A DNA stretch of 64,000 bases from Chromatiaceae bacterium (GTDB lineage: Bacteria > Pseudomonadota > Gammaproteobacteria > Chromatiales > Chromatiaceae), in contig JADKCI010000001.1 of the NCBI GenBank assembly GCA_016714645.1, positions 1,054,001 through 1,118,000 of the forward strand, written 5' to 3'. Positions 8,168 through 20,459 of this stretch are shown here, in pieces. Position 1 is the first letter of the stretch. Each line of letters starts with the position of its first letter. The notes beneath the pieces are model-generated. The model did no database searches. It saw only the letters and a program-made list of their open reading frames with translations, and had not been told where the DNA came from. The position numbers and the translations under genes were made by a program.

Positions 8168-9769
8168 ATGACCGACGAACGCCCGCTTTCCGCTATCCCC
8201 GACGAGTCCTCCCGTCTCGCCCTGCTCGAATCCCAGCTTGACACCCTCTTCGAGGTGAGCAGCGTCCTGAGCCGCTCGCTGAATTTACGCGAGACCCTGC
8301 AAGAGGTGCTGAGGGTGCTGCACGAGCGCGGCCGCCTGAGCCATGGCCTGGTGGCGCTCCTGGACGAGGAAAGCGGCGATCTCCTGACCTGTGCCCTGCA
8401 CCAGGGTCGTGCGGCCCCCCTGGAGCCGGTCCGCTATGGCTCCGGAGAGGGGATCATTGGCCGCATTCTGGAACGCAACGAGACCTGGATACTGCCAAGA
8501 GTCGGGGATGAGCCCCGCTTTCTGGACCGGCTGAACCTCTATCAGCCGGCCTTGCCCTTTATCGGGGTGCCCATTCGCATCGGCGAGGGCTGCGCCGTGG
8601 GGGTCTTCGCCGCCCAACCCCCGCGGGCGGATGGGCTGCTGCCGCAGCGGGCCCGCTTCCTGGAGATGGTCGCCAATCTCATGGGTCAGGCCGTGCGACT
8701 GGCCCGCTCGGTCGAGGCCGAGCAACAGGCCCTCCGGGACGAACGCGACAAGCTGCGCCGCGAGGTCAAGGCGACCCATGGTTTCGAGAGCATCATCGGC
8801 CACACCGTGCCCATGCGCCTGGTCTTTGACCAGGTGCGGCAGGTGGCCAAGTGGACGACCACGGTGCTGATTCGCGGTGAGTCGGGTACCGGCAAGGAAC
8901 TGGTCGCCAATGCCATCCATTACAACTCGCCGCGGGCCCGGGGGCCCTTCGTCAAGCTCAACTGCGCGGCCCTGCCCGACACCCTGCTGGAATCGGAGCT
9001 TTTCGGTCATGAAAAGGGGGCCTTCACGGGCGCTATCAGCCTGCGCAAGGGCCGCTTCGAGCAGGCCGACGGCGGCAGCTTCTTTCTTGACGAGATCGGC
9101 GAAATCAGCCCCGCCTTCCAGGCCAAGCTGCTGCGGATCCTGCAGGAGGGCGAATTCGAGCGGGTCGGCGGGAGCCGGACCCTCAAGGTGGATGTGCGCT
9201 TTATTGCCGCGACCAACCGCGACCTCGAAAGCGGGGTGCGCGCCGGTGACTTCCGGGAGGACCTCTACTATCGGCTCAACGTCATGCCCATTCGCATGCC
9301 CTCCCTGCGCGAGCGCATCGAGGACCTGCCGGACCTGGCCCGCTTCCTGGTCACCAAGGTGGCCAGCCGTCAGGGCCGCGAATTGAAGATCACGGACAGC
9401 GCCCTGCGCATCCTGATGCGCCACGACTGGCCAGGGAATGTGAGGGAGCTGGAGAACTGCATGGAGCGCGCGGCCGTCATGAGCGAGGCTGGGATCATCG
9501 ACCGGGATACCATCGAGCTCACGGGTCTCGATGGGGGCAGCCGGGACGCCCAGCCGCCCGCCGATGCCGGCCGGCTGGCCGGACCGGCGGCGGAATCAGC
9601 CCCCCGGATCGACCTGGACGACCCGGACCTGGATGAACGCGAACGCGTCATCGCCGCCATGGAGGAGGCCGGCTGGGTGCAGGCCAAGGCCGCGCGGCTG
9701 CTCAACATGACCCCCCGCCAGATCGCCTACCGCATCCAGACCCTGAATATCAAGGTGCGGCAGTTCTAG
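8168..9769 (+). CDS. nifA: NifA, sigma-54-dependent activator of nif genes
   Basis: A 533-residue enhancer-binding protein. It has an N-terminal GAF domain (about 20-180), a central AAA+ domain with Walker A GESGTGKE (237-244) and the sigma-54 contact loop GAFTGA (284-289), and a C-terminal Fis-type helix-turn-helix (AKAARLLNMTPRQIAYRIQ). The cysteine cluster of oxygen-sensitive NifA proteins is absent after the AAA+ domain, which agrees with control by the NifL encoded just upstream. It should bind the five TGT-N10-ACA sites reported here. Confidence 0.97.
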   Translation: MTDERPLSAIPDESSRLALLESQLDTLFEVSSVLSRSLNLRETLQEVLRVLHERGRLSHGLVALLDEESGDLLTCALHQGRAAPLEPVRYGSGEGIIGRILERNETWILPRVGDEPRFLDRLNLYQPALPFIGVPIRIGEGCAVGVFAAQPPRADGLLPQRARFLEMVANLMGQAVRLARSVEAEQQALRDERDKLRREVKATHGFESIIGHTVPMRLVFDQVRQVAKWTTTVLIRGESGTGKELVANAIHYNSPRARGPFVKLNCAALPDTLLESELFGHEKGAFTGAISLRKGRFEQADGGSFFLDEIGEISPAFQAKLLRILQEGEFERVGGSRTLKVDVRFIAATNRDLESGVRAGDFREDLYYRLNVMPIRMPSLRERIEDLPDLARFLVTKVASRQGRELKITDSALRILMRHDWPGNVRELENCMERAAVMSEAGIIDRDTIELTGLDGGSRDAQPPADAGRLAGPAAESAPRIDLDDPDLDERERVIAAMEEAGWVQAKAARLLNMTPRQIAYRIQTLNIKVRQF

Positions 9770-9866
9770 TCGGCCGCGCGCCTCGCGTTCAAGGTGTCCG
9801 TGCGGACCTAACCCGCTTATGGGAGACTGACGCAAGGATCAAGAACCAGGACGCGACCCACCGGCC

Positions 9867-12800
9867 ATGCACCTCGAACAGCTCCAGACCAACGCGGCCA
9901 TTCGCGGCATCCTCCCCGATGCCCTGGTGACGGTGGTCAGCGTCCAGTGGTTCGGCTCGCAAGCCCTGGAGCTGACCTACAAGACCCCGGCCGGCAGGGT
10001 CGCCAACGAGCTGCTTTACCGCCACGACGAACCCCGTCTGGAGCTGCTGGAGCAGGGCCGGCCCTGGAGTTTCGACGGCGAGGGTGCCCTCTTCCGCCTG
10101 GTCTCCGAGGCCCACCGCATCCGCCTCGCCCATCTCTTCGACCCGGTGCTGGCGGTGCACACCTCCCTGGTCGATCCGCTGCCGCACCAGATCACCGCCG
10201 TTTACGAGGCCATGCTGCCGCGCCAGCCGCTGCGCTTCCTGCTGGCCGACGACCCCGGCGCCGGCAAGACCATCATGGCCGGCCTGCTGATCAAGGAACT
10301 GATCGCCCGGGGCGACCTGCAACGCTGCCTCATCGTCTGCCCCGGCAGTCTGGCCGAACAGTGGCAGGACGAGCTGTTTCGACGCTTTCATCTGCCCTTC
10401 GAGATCCTCACTAACGACAAGCTGGAAGCAGCGCGCACCGGCAACTGGTTTCTCGAAACCAACCTGGTCATTGCCCGCCTGGACAAGCTGTCGCGCAACG
10501 AGGCGGTGCAAGGGAAGCTCCAGGCCCCGGACTGCCGCTGGGACCTGGTGGTCTGCGACGAGGCCCACAAGATGTCTGCCACAGTGTTCGGCAACGAGGT
10601 CAAATACACCAAGCGCTACCGGCTGGGACAACTGCTCTCGACCCTGACCCGGCATTTCCTCCTGATGTCGGCCACGCCCCACAACGGCAAGGAGGCGGAC
10701 TTTCAGCTCTTCATGGCGCTCCTGGATGGCGACCGCTTCGAGGGGCGTTTCCGCGATGGCGTCCATACCGCCGACGTATCCGACCTGATGCGCCGCATGG
10801 TCAAGGAGCGCCTGCTCAAGTTCGATGGCACGCCGCTGTTCCCCGAGCGGATCGCCTACACGGTGCCCTACAAGCTCTCGGATGCCGAGGCCGCGCTCTA
10901 CCAGGCCGTTACCGAGTATGTGCGGGAGGAGTTCAACCGCGCCGAGGCCCTGGAGAACGACAAGCGCGCCGGCACCGTCGGCTTTGCCCTGACCATCCTG
11001 CAACGGCGGCTCGCCTCCTCGCCGGAGGCCATTTACCAGTCCCTGCGCCGCCGCCGCGAGCGCCTGGAAAGCCGGCTGCGGGAGCTGGAACTGCTTCAGC
11101 GCGCTGGGAGCATGAGCGTCCCGTCCGCGTCGGTCGGACTCGATGCCGACGACATCGAAGATCTCGAAGACGCCCCCGAAAACGAGATCGCGGCCGCCGA
11201 GGAGGCGATCCTCGATCAGGCCACCGCCGCGCGCAGCATCAACGAACTGCGCAGCGAGATCGACACCCTGCAACGGCTCGAAGCCCAGGCCCTGGCGGTA
11301 CGCCGCAGCGGCACCGACACCAAATGGCGCGAACTGGCGAGCCTGCTCGGCGCGGTTTTCACCCCGGCCGCGCTGGACCCCGGTGTCGCCGAGCCCCAGA
11401 TTCCGTACGGCGCGGGGGCGATCCCGCCACCCAAGCCCTCGCCACACCAGAAGCTGGTCATCTTCACCGAACACCGCGACACGCTGAACTACCTGGAGGG
11501 CCGCATCACCACCCTGCTCGGGCGCCAGGAGGCCGTCGTCATCATCCACGGCGGCATCGGTCGGGAAGCGCGCCTCAAGGTTCAGGAGTCCTTCAAGCAC
11601 GACCCGCAAGTCCAGGTCCTTCTGGCCACCGACGCCGCGGGCGAGGGCATCAACCTCCAGCGCGCCCACCTCATGGTCAACTACGACCTGCCCTGGAACC
11701 CCAACCGGCTGGAACAGCGCTTCGGCCGCATCCACCGCATCGGCCAAAACGAGGTCTGCCACCTCTGGAATCTGGTGGCGGCGGAGACCCGCGAGGGCGA
11801 TGTTTACCGCAAGCTATTGGAGAAGCTGGAACAGGCCCGCCAGGCCCTGGGCGGCCAGGTCTTCGACGTGCTCGGCAAGCTGCAGTTCGAGGGGCAGTCT
11901 CTGCGCGATCTCCTGATCGAGGCCATCCGCTATGGCGAGCGCGACGAGGTCAAGGCCTTCCTCGATACCGTCCTCGACATCAGCCTCGACCGGGGCCACC
12001 TGCAAGCCCTGATCGACGAGCGGGGGCTGGCCCACGACGCCATGGATGCCAGCCGCGTCCAGCGCATCCGCGAAGACATGGAGCGGGCCGATGCCCGTCG
12101 CCTGCAACCCCACTACATCGAATCCTTCTTCTTCGAGGCCTTCAAGCGGCTCGGCGGCACCCTCAAGCAACGCGAGCCCCGCCGCTACGAGATCAGCCAT
12201 GTCCCGGCCCCCGTGCGCAACCGCGACCGGCTCATCGGCATCGGCGAGCCGGTGCTCCCGCGCTACGAGCGCATCGTCTTCGAGAAGGCCCTGGTAGCGC
12301 CCCAGGGCCAGCCCCTGGCCGCCTTCGTCTGTCCCGGTCATCCGCTGCTCGACGCCGTCATCGACCTCACCCTGGAGCGCCACCGCGACCTGCTCAAACG
12401 CGGCACCGTCCTGGTGGACGAGCGCGATCCGGGCACCCAGCCCCGGGTGCTCTTCTACCTGGAGCACGCCATCCAGGACGCCGGCCTGACCCGCGCGGGC
12501 GAGCGCCGGGTCGTCTCCAGGCGGATGCTCTATGTCGAGCAGGATGCCAGTGGCGCCACCCGCCACCTCCATTACGCGCCTTACCTCGACTACCGTCCGC
12601 TGAAGAACGGCGAGCCGGGTATTGACGGCATCCTGGATCGCCCCGAGTGCCAGTGGCTCGACCGGGGGCTGGAACAGCAGGCGCAGGGGTACGCCATCGC
12701 CCAGGTCGTGCCCGAGCACCTGGCCGAGGTCAAAGGCGCCAAGCTGGAGCTGATCGCCAAGACCGAGGCGGCGGTCAAGGAGCGTCTCACCAAGGAGATC

Positions 12801-13442
12801 ACCTACTGGGACCATCGCGCCGAGGAACTTAAGCTGCAAGAGCAGGCCGGCCGACCCAACGCCCGCCTCAACTCTGGCGAGGCGCGCAAGCGGGCCGATC
12901 TGCTCCAGGGGCGGCTGCACAAGCGGCTCGAAGATCTGCGACTCGAGGCCCAGCTCTCGCCGCTGCCGCCAGTGGTGCTGGGTGGCTTGCTGGTAGTGCC
13001 GCTGGGACTCATCCAGGCAATGACCGGGCAGGTCGCGGCCGGCACGCCCGCGCACCCGGCGGACACTCAGGCCAGCGCCGCCCGTGCCCGCGCCATCGTC
13101 ATGGCCACCGAGCGCGGCCTTGGCTTCGAGCCCACCGATCGGGAATTCGACAAGCTTGGCTATGACATCGAGAGCCGCGTCCCCGGCACCGGCAAGCTGC
13201 GATTTATCGAGGTGAAAGGCCGCGTCTCGGGCGCCCCGACCATCACCGTGACGCGCAACGAGATTCTGTACTCCCTCAACAAGCCGGACGACTTCATCCT
13301 CGCCATCGTCGAGTTCCTGGACGAGACGAACCACAAGGTGCATTACCTGCGCCAGCCATTTCAGCGCGAGCCGGATTTCAACGCCGTTACCGTCGATTAC
13401 GACTTCGCCGGATTGCTGGCACGCGCCGGGGTGCCCCGATGA
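9867..13442 (+). CDS. SNF2-type helicase with C-terminal DUF3883 nuclease-like domain (defence)
   Basis: A 1191-residue protein. Walker A is DPGAGKT (about 129-135), the Walker B DEAH box is near 231, motif III is MSATPHNG, and the helicase C domain ends ATDAAGEGINLQ...QRFGRIHRIGQ. The last hundred residues form a DUF3883 domain; YDIESR and FIEVKGR supply a D...ExK pattern of PD-(D/E)XK nuclease type. Such helicases occur in DISARM and related methylase-linked phage defence systems. It opens the island 97 bases after nifA and is the likely partner of the DUF1156 methylase and DUF499 ATPase downstream. Whether the DUF3883 cleaves DNA is unknown. Confidence 0.85.
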   Translation: MHLEQLQTNAAIRGILPDALVTVVSVQWFGSQALELTYKTPAGRVANELLYRHDEPRLELLEQGRPWSFDGEGALFRLVSEAHRIRLAHLFDPVLAVHTSLVDPLPHQITAVYEAMLPRQPLRFLLADDPGAGKTIMAGLLIKELIARGDLQRCLIVCPGSLAEQWQDELFRRFHLPFEILTNDKLEAARTGNWFLETNLVIARLDKLSRNEAVQGKLQAPDCRWDLVVCDEAHKMSATVFGNEVKYTKRYRLGQLLSTLTRHFLLMSATPHNGKEADFQLFMALLDGDRFEGRFRDGVHTADVSDLMRRMVKERLLKFDGTPLFPERIAYTVPYKLSDAEAALYQAVTEYVREEFNRAEALENDKRAGTVGFALTILQRRLASSPEAIYQSLRRRRERLESRLRELELLQRAGSMSVPSASVGLDADDIEDLEDAPENEIAAAEEAILDQATAARSINELRSEIDTLQRLEAQALAVRRSGTDTKWRELASLLGAVFTPAALDPGVAEPQIPYGAGAIPPPKPSPHQKLVIFTEHRDTLNYLEGRITTLLGRQEAVVIIHGGIGREARLKVQESFKHDPQVQVLLATDAAGEGINLQRAHLMVNYDLPWNPNRLEQRFGRIHRIGQNEVCHLWNLVAAETREGDVYRKLLEKLEQARQALGGQVFDVLGKLQFEGQSLRDLLIEAIRYGERDEVKAFLDTVLDISLDRGHLQALIDERGLAHDAMDASRVQRIREDMERADARRLQPHYIESFFFEAFKRLGGTLKQREPRRYEISHVPAPVRNRDRLIGIGEPVLPRYERIVFEKALVAPQGQPLAAFVCPGHPLLDAVIDLTLERHRDLLKRGTVLVDERDPGTQPRVLFYLEHAIQDAGLTRAGERRVVSRRMLYVEQDASGATRHLHYAPYLDYRPLKNGEPGIDGILDRPECQWLDRGLEQQAQGYAIAQVVPEHLAEVKGAKLELIAKTEAAVKERLTKEITYWDHRAEELKLQEQAGRPNARLNSGEARKRADLLQGRLHKRLEDLRLEAQLSPLPPVVLGGLLVVPLGLIQAMTGQVAAGTPAHPADTQASAARARAIVMATERGLGFEPTDREFDKLGYDIESRVPGTGKLRFIEVKGRVSGAPTITVTRNEILYSLNKPDDFILAIVEFLDETNHKVHYLRQPFQREPDFNAVTVDYDFAGLLARAGVPR

Positions 13443-13513
13443 AAGATCGTCTTGATCCTCCTCATGGCTCGCCGTAAAGTAAGGATGTAATGCAGTCCTT
13501 ACCGGAGAACGAC

Positions 13514-13744
13514 ATGCTCGCTGTCGCCAAGATCACAGCCAAGGGCCAGACCACCATCCCGCAGGAGGTGCGCGCCGCGCTGCACGTCGTCCCCGGCGAC
13601 TTGATCGCCTGGGAAGTTGCCCCCGACGGCACCGCGACGGTGCGCCGCGTGCAGCCGCTGGACATTGACTACCTGCGCGCCGTCGAAGGCACCTTGAGCG
13701 AATGGGCCGGGTCGGCAGACGAGGAAGCCTACCGTGAGCTTTGA
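13514..13744 (+). CDS. AbrB/MazE-type antitoxin
   Basis: A 76-residue protein starting MLAVAKITAKGQTTIPQEVR, a classic SpoVT-AbrB swapped-hairpin DNA-binding fold with the conserved KGQ-TIP motif. An ATG at 13490 is in frame, but GGAGA lies six bases before 13514, so the later start is preferred. The C-terminal acidic part (SEWAGSADEEAYREL) would wrap the toxin. It overlaps the toxin gene by 11 bases and should autoregulate the pair. Confidence 0.85.
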   Translation: MLAVAKITAKGQTTIPQEVRAALHVVPGDLIAWEVAPDGTATVRRVQPLDIDYLRAVEGTLSEWAGSADEEAYREL

Positions 13745-14075
13745 GCGTTACGCCGTCGTCCGGGTGCCGTTCCCCTTCTCGGATCGCAACGCCACCAAAA
13801 ACCGCCCCGCGCTAGTTTTGTCCGACGCGGCCAGCTTCAATACACCGGCCGGCCATTCGGTGATGGCCATGATCACCTCGCAAGGCAACGCCCCATGGCC
13901 GCTCGATTGCCCGCTGACCGACCTCGCCGCCGCTGGACTGCCGACGGCATCCATGGTGCGTTTCAAACTCTTCACCCTCGATCATCGTTTGGTGCGAGGG
14001 CAGCTTGGAAAACTCTCGCCTGCGGACAGCGAAGTTGTCCGTGCTGGATTGGCTAAGTTGTTCGATATTTATTAG
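13734..14075 (+). CDS. MazF/PemK-family endoribonuclease toxin
   Basis: A 113-residue protein with a GTG start overlapping the antitoxin. The N-terminal RYAVVRVPFPFSD...KNRPALVLS is the PemK/MazF beta-barrel signature, and SMVRFKLFTLD is the second conserved strand pair. Toxins of this family cleave mRNA. The module sits between the helicase and the ATPase/TOPRIM pair in one directon and may stabilise the island by addiction. Confidence 0.85.
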   Translation: MSFERYAVVRVPFPFSDRNATKNRPALVLSDAASFNTPAGHSVMAMITSQGNAPWPLDCPLTDLAAAGLPTASMVRFKLFTLDHRLVRGQLGKLSPADSEVVRAGLAKLFDIY

Positions 14076-14087
14076 GAGAATGCAGTC

Positions 14088-15209
14088 ATGACAACGTTCA
14101 TAAAAACACTTGGGATACGAGGCTTTAGGGCGCTTAATGATGTGCATATTGACGGTTTCGGAAAGGTCAATCTTGTCACCGGGAAGAATAATTCCGGCAA
14201 ATCCTCCCTGCTTGAAGCCATTAGGATTCTTGCTACAGGGGGCGCGCTCAGAACGCTCTACGAAATCCTGAATTACCGTGAAGAGCTTGGGGCAACGATT
14301 GACTCGGAAAAAATCTATTTGCCGAGTGAACTTGCGCCATTTTGCAATCTGTTCAACGGGTTTCCCGACCTTTCATCAAGTAAGCACGGGTTTTCCATCG
14401 CCGCCACCGGCGACTTGCCGCCTGCAATTTCCAGGATGAGTGCCAGCATCAATTGGTTTGTCAGGAAATCTGATTCTGAGCGGCAATCATTCTCGTATGA
14501 AACTGCATCGGCTGACCTGTTCGACGATGCAGATAGTTTTCCTGCCCTGGATCTGGATATTTCGGGTCGAAAACGTGTCGTCCCACTTGATCGCCTTCAG
14601 CGGCGATTCCCAATGAGGGCCGAAACGGACACCGCTCCAGTCCCATGCGTTTATCTGGACCCGTTCAGCTCACGTTCCACCAGCCAGATGGGTGCACTCT
14701 GGGATGCCATTGCTCTGACCGACGCCGAGCAGGAGGTCGTCAAAGCGCTTAAGGTAATTTCAGCGGACATTCAGGCCGTTTCCATGATTGGCAGCGACGA
14801 ACGAAGTACCCGCCCGCGCACGGCCATCGCCAAAAGCAGCCGTTATCCATCGCCGGTACCTTTGCGCAGCTTTGGTGACGGGGTGAATCGGTTATTTGGT
14901 GTAATTCTTTCCTTATGCAACGCGCGCAATGGTGTGCTGCTGGTGGATGAAATCGAGAATGGCCTGCATTACTCGGTTCAGACCGAGATATGGCGCACTA
15001 TTTTCCATCTCGCAAATGATCTGAATGTTCAGGTTTTCGCCACCTCGCATAGCTGGGATTGCGTGCGTGCATTTCAGGAAGCTGCGTGCGAGAGCCCGGA
15101 GGATGGCGTACTGGTTCGGCTGTCAGGGAAAGATGACGCGATCATTCCGACACTGTTCTCGGAGAAGGAACTGGAAATCGTTACGCGTGACCAGATCGAG
15201 GTTAGGTAG
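14088..15209 (+). CDS. AAA ATPase of SMC/OLD type, partner of the DUF3226 protein
   Basis: A 373-residue ABC-type ATPase. Walker A is GKNNSGKSSLLEAI (about residues 29-42), the signature region is FGDGVNRLFG, Walker B is GVLLVDEIENGLH, and a His-switch follows in FATSHSWDC. This is the AAA_15/AAA_21 architecture found in OLD, PARIS and Gabija-like sensors, here without a fused nuclease. The next gene, three bases on, supplies a TOPRIM-like domain, so the two probably form one complex. Base composition is visibly lower in GC than the neighbours, suggesting separate acquisition. Confidence 0.8.
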   Translation: MTTFIKTLGIRGFRALNDVHIDGFGKVNLVTGKNNSGKSSLLEAIRILATGGALRTLYEILNYREELGATIDSEKIYLPSELAPFCNLFNGFPDLSSSKHGFSIAATGDLPPAISRMSASINWFVRKSDSERQSFSYETASADLFDDADSFPALDLDISGRKRVVPLDRLQRRFPMRAETDTAPVPCVYLDPFSSRSTSQMGALWDAIALTDAEQEVVKALKVISADIQAVSMIGSDERSTRPRTAIAKSSRYPSPVPLRSFGDGVNRLFGVILSLCNARNGVLLVDEIENGLHYSVQTEIWRTIFHLANDLNVQVFATSHSWDCVRAFQEAACESPEDGVLVRLSGKDDAIIPTLFSEKELEIVTRDQIEVR

Positions 15210-15212
15210 GCC

Positions 15213-15838
15213 ATGACGGGCAAGCGCGTACTTATGGTTGAAGGCCCGGATGACGAGCATGTGGTTAAGCACATCTGCGGTCAGCGACAACTCGGAAAAA
15301 TTGAAACTATCCACCCCTATGGCGGCAAAGATCCGCTGATTGAGGGCATAAACGTCCGTCTGAAGGAGAGCGACATTGGCGTGTTGGGGATCATCCTGGA
15401 TGCGGACACCGACCTTCAAGCCCGATGGCAGGCGGTGGTTTTCCGCCTCAGCGCGGCAGGATACAGCGATGTTCCAGCCGCACCCGCCCCCGAAGGAACC
15501 ATCATTGAGTCGCCGGCGGATTCGTTGTTGCCCCGAGTTGGTGTTTGGCTGATGCCCGACAATCAAGAGCCGGGCATTCTGGAAGATTTTCTGCGTTTCC
15601 TGGTGCCGGAAGGCGACTCTTTGCTGGCCCATGTCGAGCAATCCATCGACAGCATTCCACTTGATCAGATCAAGTTTCCTGAATTGAGGAAACCCAAGGC
15701 CCGGATTCATACCTGGCTTGCCTGGCAAGAGGAGCCGGGCAAACCTTTCGGACAAGCCATTTCAGCCCGCTATCTTGATCCCAACCTACCCGCCGCAAAT
15801 ACCTTCGCCAGTTGGTTGCAGCGAACATTCTTTTCCCC

Positions 15839-15842
<4 letters not shown>
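15213..15842 (+). CDS. DUF3226 TOPRIM-like protein
   Basis: A 209-residue protein. VEGPDDEHVVKHI at the N-terminus matches the first TOPRIM motif (catalytic Glu), and ILDADTD supplies the DxD pair; WLMPDNQEPGILEDFL follows. This is the DUF3226 family, related to the TOPRIM of OLD nucleases. With the ATPase just upstream it makes a two-gene ATPase/TOPRIM module formally like AriA/AriB of PARIS, although AriB is a DUF4435 protein. A nuclease activity is inferred. The stop overlaps the methylase start (ATGA). Confidence 0.75.
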
Positions 15843-18958
<3,116 letters not shown>

Positions 18959-18977
18959 CCACCCGCGAGGTCAAATC

Positions 18978-19322
18978 ATGCAAGTCGCTATCGACCGGGC
19001 GAACCCAATGATGAATCTGATCGATGAGGCACTGGCCTGTCTCAAGCCGGCGGTTCCGGCCGGGACCCGACTGATCGTGTTTGGCTCCCAGGCGCGCGGC
19101 GATGCGCGGGCAAACAGCGACCTCGACCTGCTGGTGGTGGAAGAGGACGTGCCCGACCGGTTCGCGGAGATGGCGCGCCTTGCCACCCTGTTGGGTCGGC
19201 GCCTGATCCCCGCCGATGTGGTGGTGATGAGCTTGGATGCCTTCGAGCGCCAGAAAACGGTGGTCAACACCTTGGCCTGGCATGCGGCGCGGGAGGGGCA
19301 GGCGTATGACTTGGCTGCTTGA
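18978..19322 (+). CDS. MNT-type nucleotidyltransferase antitoxin
   Basis: A 114-residue protein with the minimal nucleotidyltransferase signature: FGSQARGDARANSDLDLLVV provides GSx10DxD (the metal-binding Asp pair), followed by a third acidic strand near PADVVVMS. MntA-like proteins inactivate HEPN toxins by adding nucleotides. The start at 18978 leaves 19 bases after the methylase. It overlaps the HEPN gene by 17 bases, the standard antitoxin/toxin arrangement. Confidence 0.85.
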   Translation: MQVAIDRANPMMNLIDEALACLKPAVPAGTRLIVFGSQARGDARANSDLDLLVVEEDVPDRFAEMARLATLLGRRLIPADVVVMSLDAFERQKTVVNTLAWHAAREGQAYDLAA

Positions 19323-19608
19323 GCACGCGCTGGCGCTGCTGGTCTGTGCGCGCGATGACCTTTATGTCGTTCGGCAGCTGGGCGCCGATCCGGAAGCGCC
19401 TGGCTGGGTGCTCGGCTTTCATGCCCAGCAAGCCGTGGAGAAGGCGCTCAAGGCGGTGCTCTCCGGCGCCGGGCTGGCCTATCCGCGCACGCATAATCTG
19501 GTGATGCTGAGCGAGCTGCTGCGCACGGCCGCGATTGCGTTGCCGCCGGATATTCGATGCAACAACGAATTGAGGACCGAAGGATGCCAACAGAGCATTT
19601 TGACCTGA
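19306..19608 (+). pseudogene. Truncated HEPN-domain toxin
   Basis: The frame starts MTWLLEHALALLVCARDDLY and contains the HEPN core GFHAQQAVEKALKAVL and YPRTHNLVMLSELL. After ALPPDI (about 19554) it departs from the family and ends 17 residues later in unrelated sequence, so the C-terminal helices are missing. It overlaps the MNT gene and the following small antitoxin gene. A deletion joining HEPN to the next module is the simplest explanation. The toxin is probably dead, leaving an orphan MNT. Confidence 0.75.
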
Positions 19609-19766
19609 ATGATATCGAGCATGAGCCCACGGATGAGCAACTGGATGCCTTGATGAAGTCGGTGGCCGCCGAGGCGAATCGACGTGCGGAGCATGCACGC
19701 GAGGAGTTGATGCGGCGACTGCGCGAGACCATCGCCGCTACCAATCGTCATCAGGTTCCGACATGA
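19584..19766 (+). CDS. Small acidic/coiled protein, probable antitoxin of the zeta-like fragment
   Basis: A 60-residue protein (MPTEHFDLNDIEHEPTDEQ...) with an acidic N-terminal half and an Arg-rich helix. Its stop overlaps the ATG of a P-loop toxin-like fragment (ATGA at 19763-19766). Small charged genes in this position usually encode the antitoxin of zeta-like toxins. I do not recognise the family itself; the role is inferred from position. An in-frame ATG at 19557 is possible, but it falls inside the HEPN junction. Confidence 0.55.
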   Translation: MPTEHFDLNDIEHEPTDEQLDALMKSVAAEANRRAEHAREELMRRLRETIAATNRHQVPT

Positions 19767-19858
19767 GCGAGACCCTGAAGCCGCGTTTGATCGTCGTGGC
19801 CGGCCCCAATGGGGCGGGCAAGACCTCAATCACCGAGCAGCGGCGTAGGTCGGGTTAG
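19763..19858 (+). pseudogene. Beheaded zeta-toxin-like P-loop kinase
   Basis: The 31 codons begin MSETLKPRLIVVAGPNGAGKTSITEQ, the opening strand and Walker A loop of zeta/UDP-N-acetylglucosamine kinase toxins. The frame then enters the REP unit at 19845 and stops at the TAG contained in GGTTAG. No remainder is found after the REP transposase, so the rest was lost when the REP/RAYT block arrived or afterwards. Confidence 0.7.
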
Positions 19859-19874
19859 CGAAGCGTAACCCGAC
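19845..19874. repeat. REP family A, left of the RAYT gene
   Basis: GTAGGTCGGGTTAGCG and GCGTAACCCGAC form a near-perfect hairpin with an AA loop. It ends 12 bases before the transposase start and cuts the zeta-like gene. Confidence 0.85.
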
Positions 19875-19886
19875 ACCCAGTCAGCC

Positions 19887-20447
19887 ATGCAATACCGACG
19901 CGCCTGGATCCCCGGTGGTTCCTATTTCTTTACGGTGGTGACGGACCATCGGAGACCTCTGTTGGCTACCGAGTCCGCCGTTGAGGTGCTGCGCCAGGCC
20001 ATTCGAACCGTGCGGGCTAAGCGCCCCTTTGCTGTGGATGCGATGGTGGTCCTTCCTGATCATCTGCATTGTATTTGGACCTTGCCGCCGGGGGACGCGG
20101 ATTTTGCTACTCGGTGGCGGCTGATCAAGACTTGGTTTACCAAGCATTGTGATCCGGGTTTGCTCGATATGGCGTCGGGTTACGCTGCGCTAACCCGACC
20201 TACGGATGTGGGCACGGAGGTTGATAATGCCGTCTGGCAGAATCGATATTGGGAACATGTTCTTCGCGATGAGACGGATTATGAGCGCCACGCTGATTAC
20301 ATTCATTACAATCCGGTGAAGCATGGGCTTGTTGCCTCGGCTGGGGACTGGCCCTACTCCAGCTTTCGCCGGTTTGTCACGGTCGGGTTGTATCCCGAGA
20401 ACTGGGGGCAAGGTGTATTGGCATTCGATGGAGTTGGGCATGAATAA
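19887..20447 (+). CDS. REP-associated tyrosine transposase (RAYT, Y1_Tnp) with a REP inside its own gene
   Basis: A 186-residue Y1-type HUH transposase. VLPDHLHCIWTLP carries the HxH (HUH-like) metal site, and YIHYNPVKHGLV holds the expected catalytic Tyr region; WPYSSFRR follows as in the family. RAYTs are thought to mobilise REP sequences. REP family A copies lie at 19845-19874 and 20460-20485, and a third is read in frame within the gene (20174-20204, peptide SGYAALTRPT), where relatives have a short basic loop. The self-insertion may or may not spare activity. Confidence 0.88.
   Translation: MQYRRAWIPGGSYFFTVVTDHRRPLLATESAVEVLRQAIRTVRAKRPFAVDAMVVLPDHLHCIWTLPPGDADFATRWRLIKTWFTKHCDPGLLDMASGYAALTRPTDVGTEVDNAVWQNRYWEHVLRDETDYERHADYIHYNPVKHGLVASAGDWPYSSFRRFVTVGLYPENWGQGVLAFDGVGHE
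20174..20204. repeat. REP family A inside the RAYT gene
   Basis: GTCGGGTTACGCTGCG and CTAACCCGACCTACG form the same hairpin as the flanking copies. The frame stays open through it. Confidence 0.85.
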
Positions 20448-20459
20448 CGAGATCGCATT

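Noticed and set aside
9789..11762. Long open frame on the minus strand opposite the helicase
   Set aside because: It is an antisense shadow of a high-GC gene: no family resemblance, no ribosome-binding site, and the plus-strand helicase motifs are complete.
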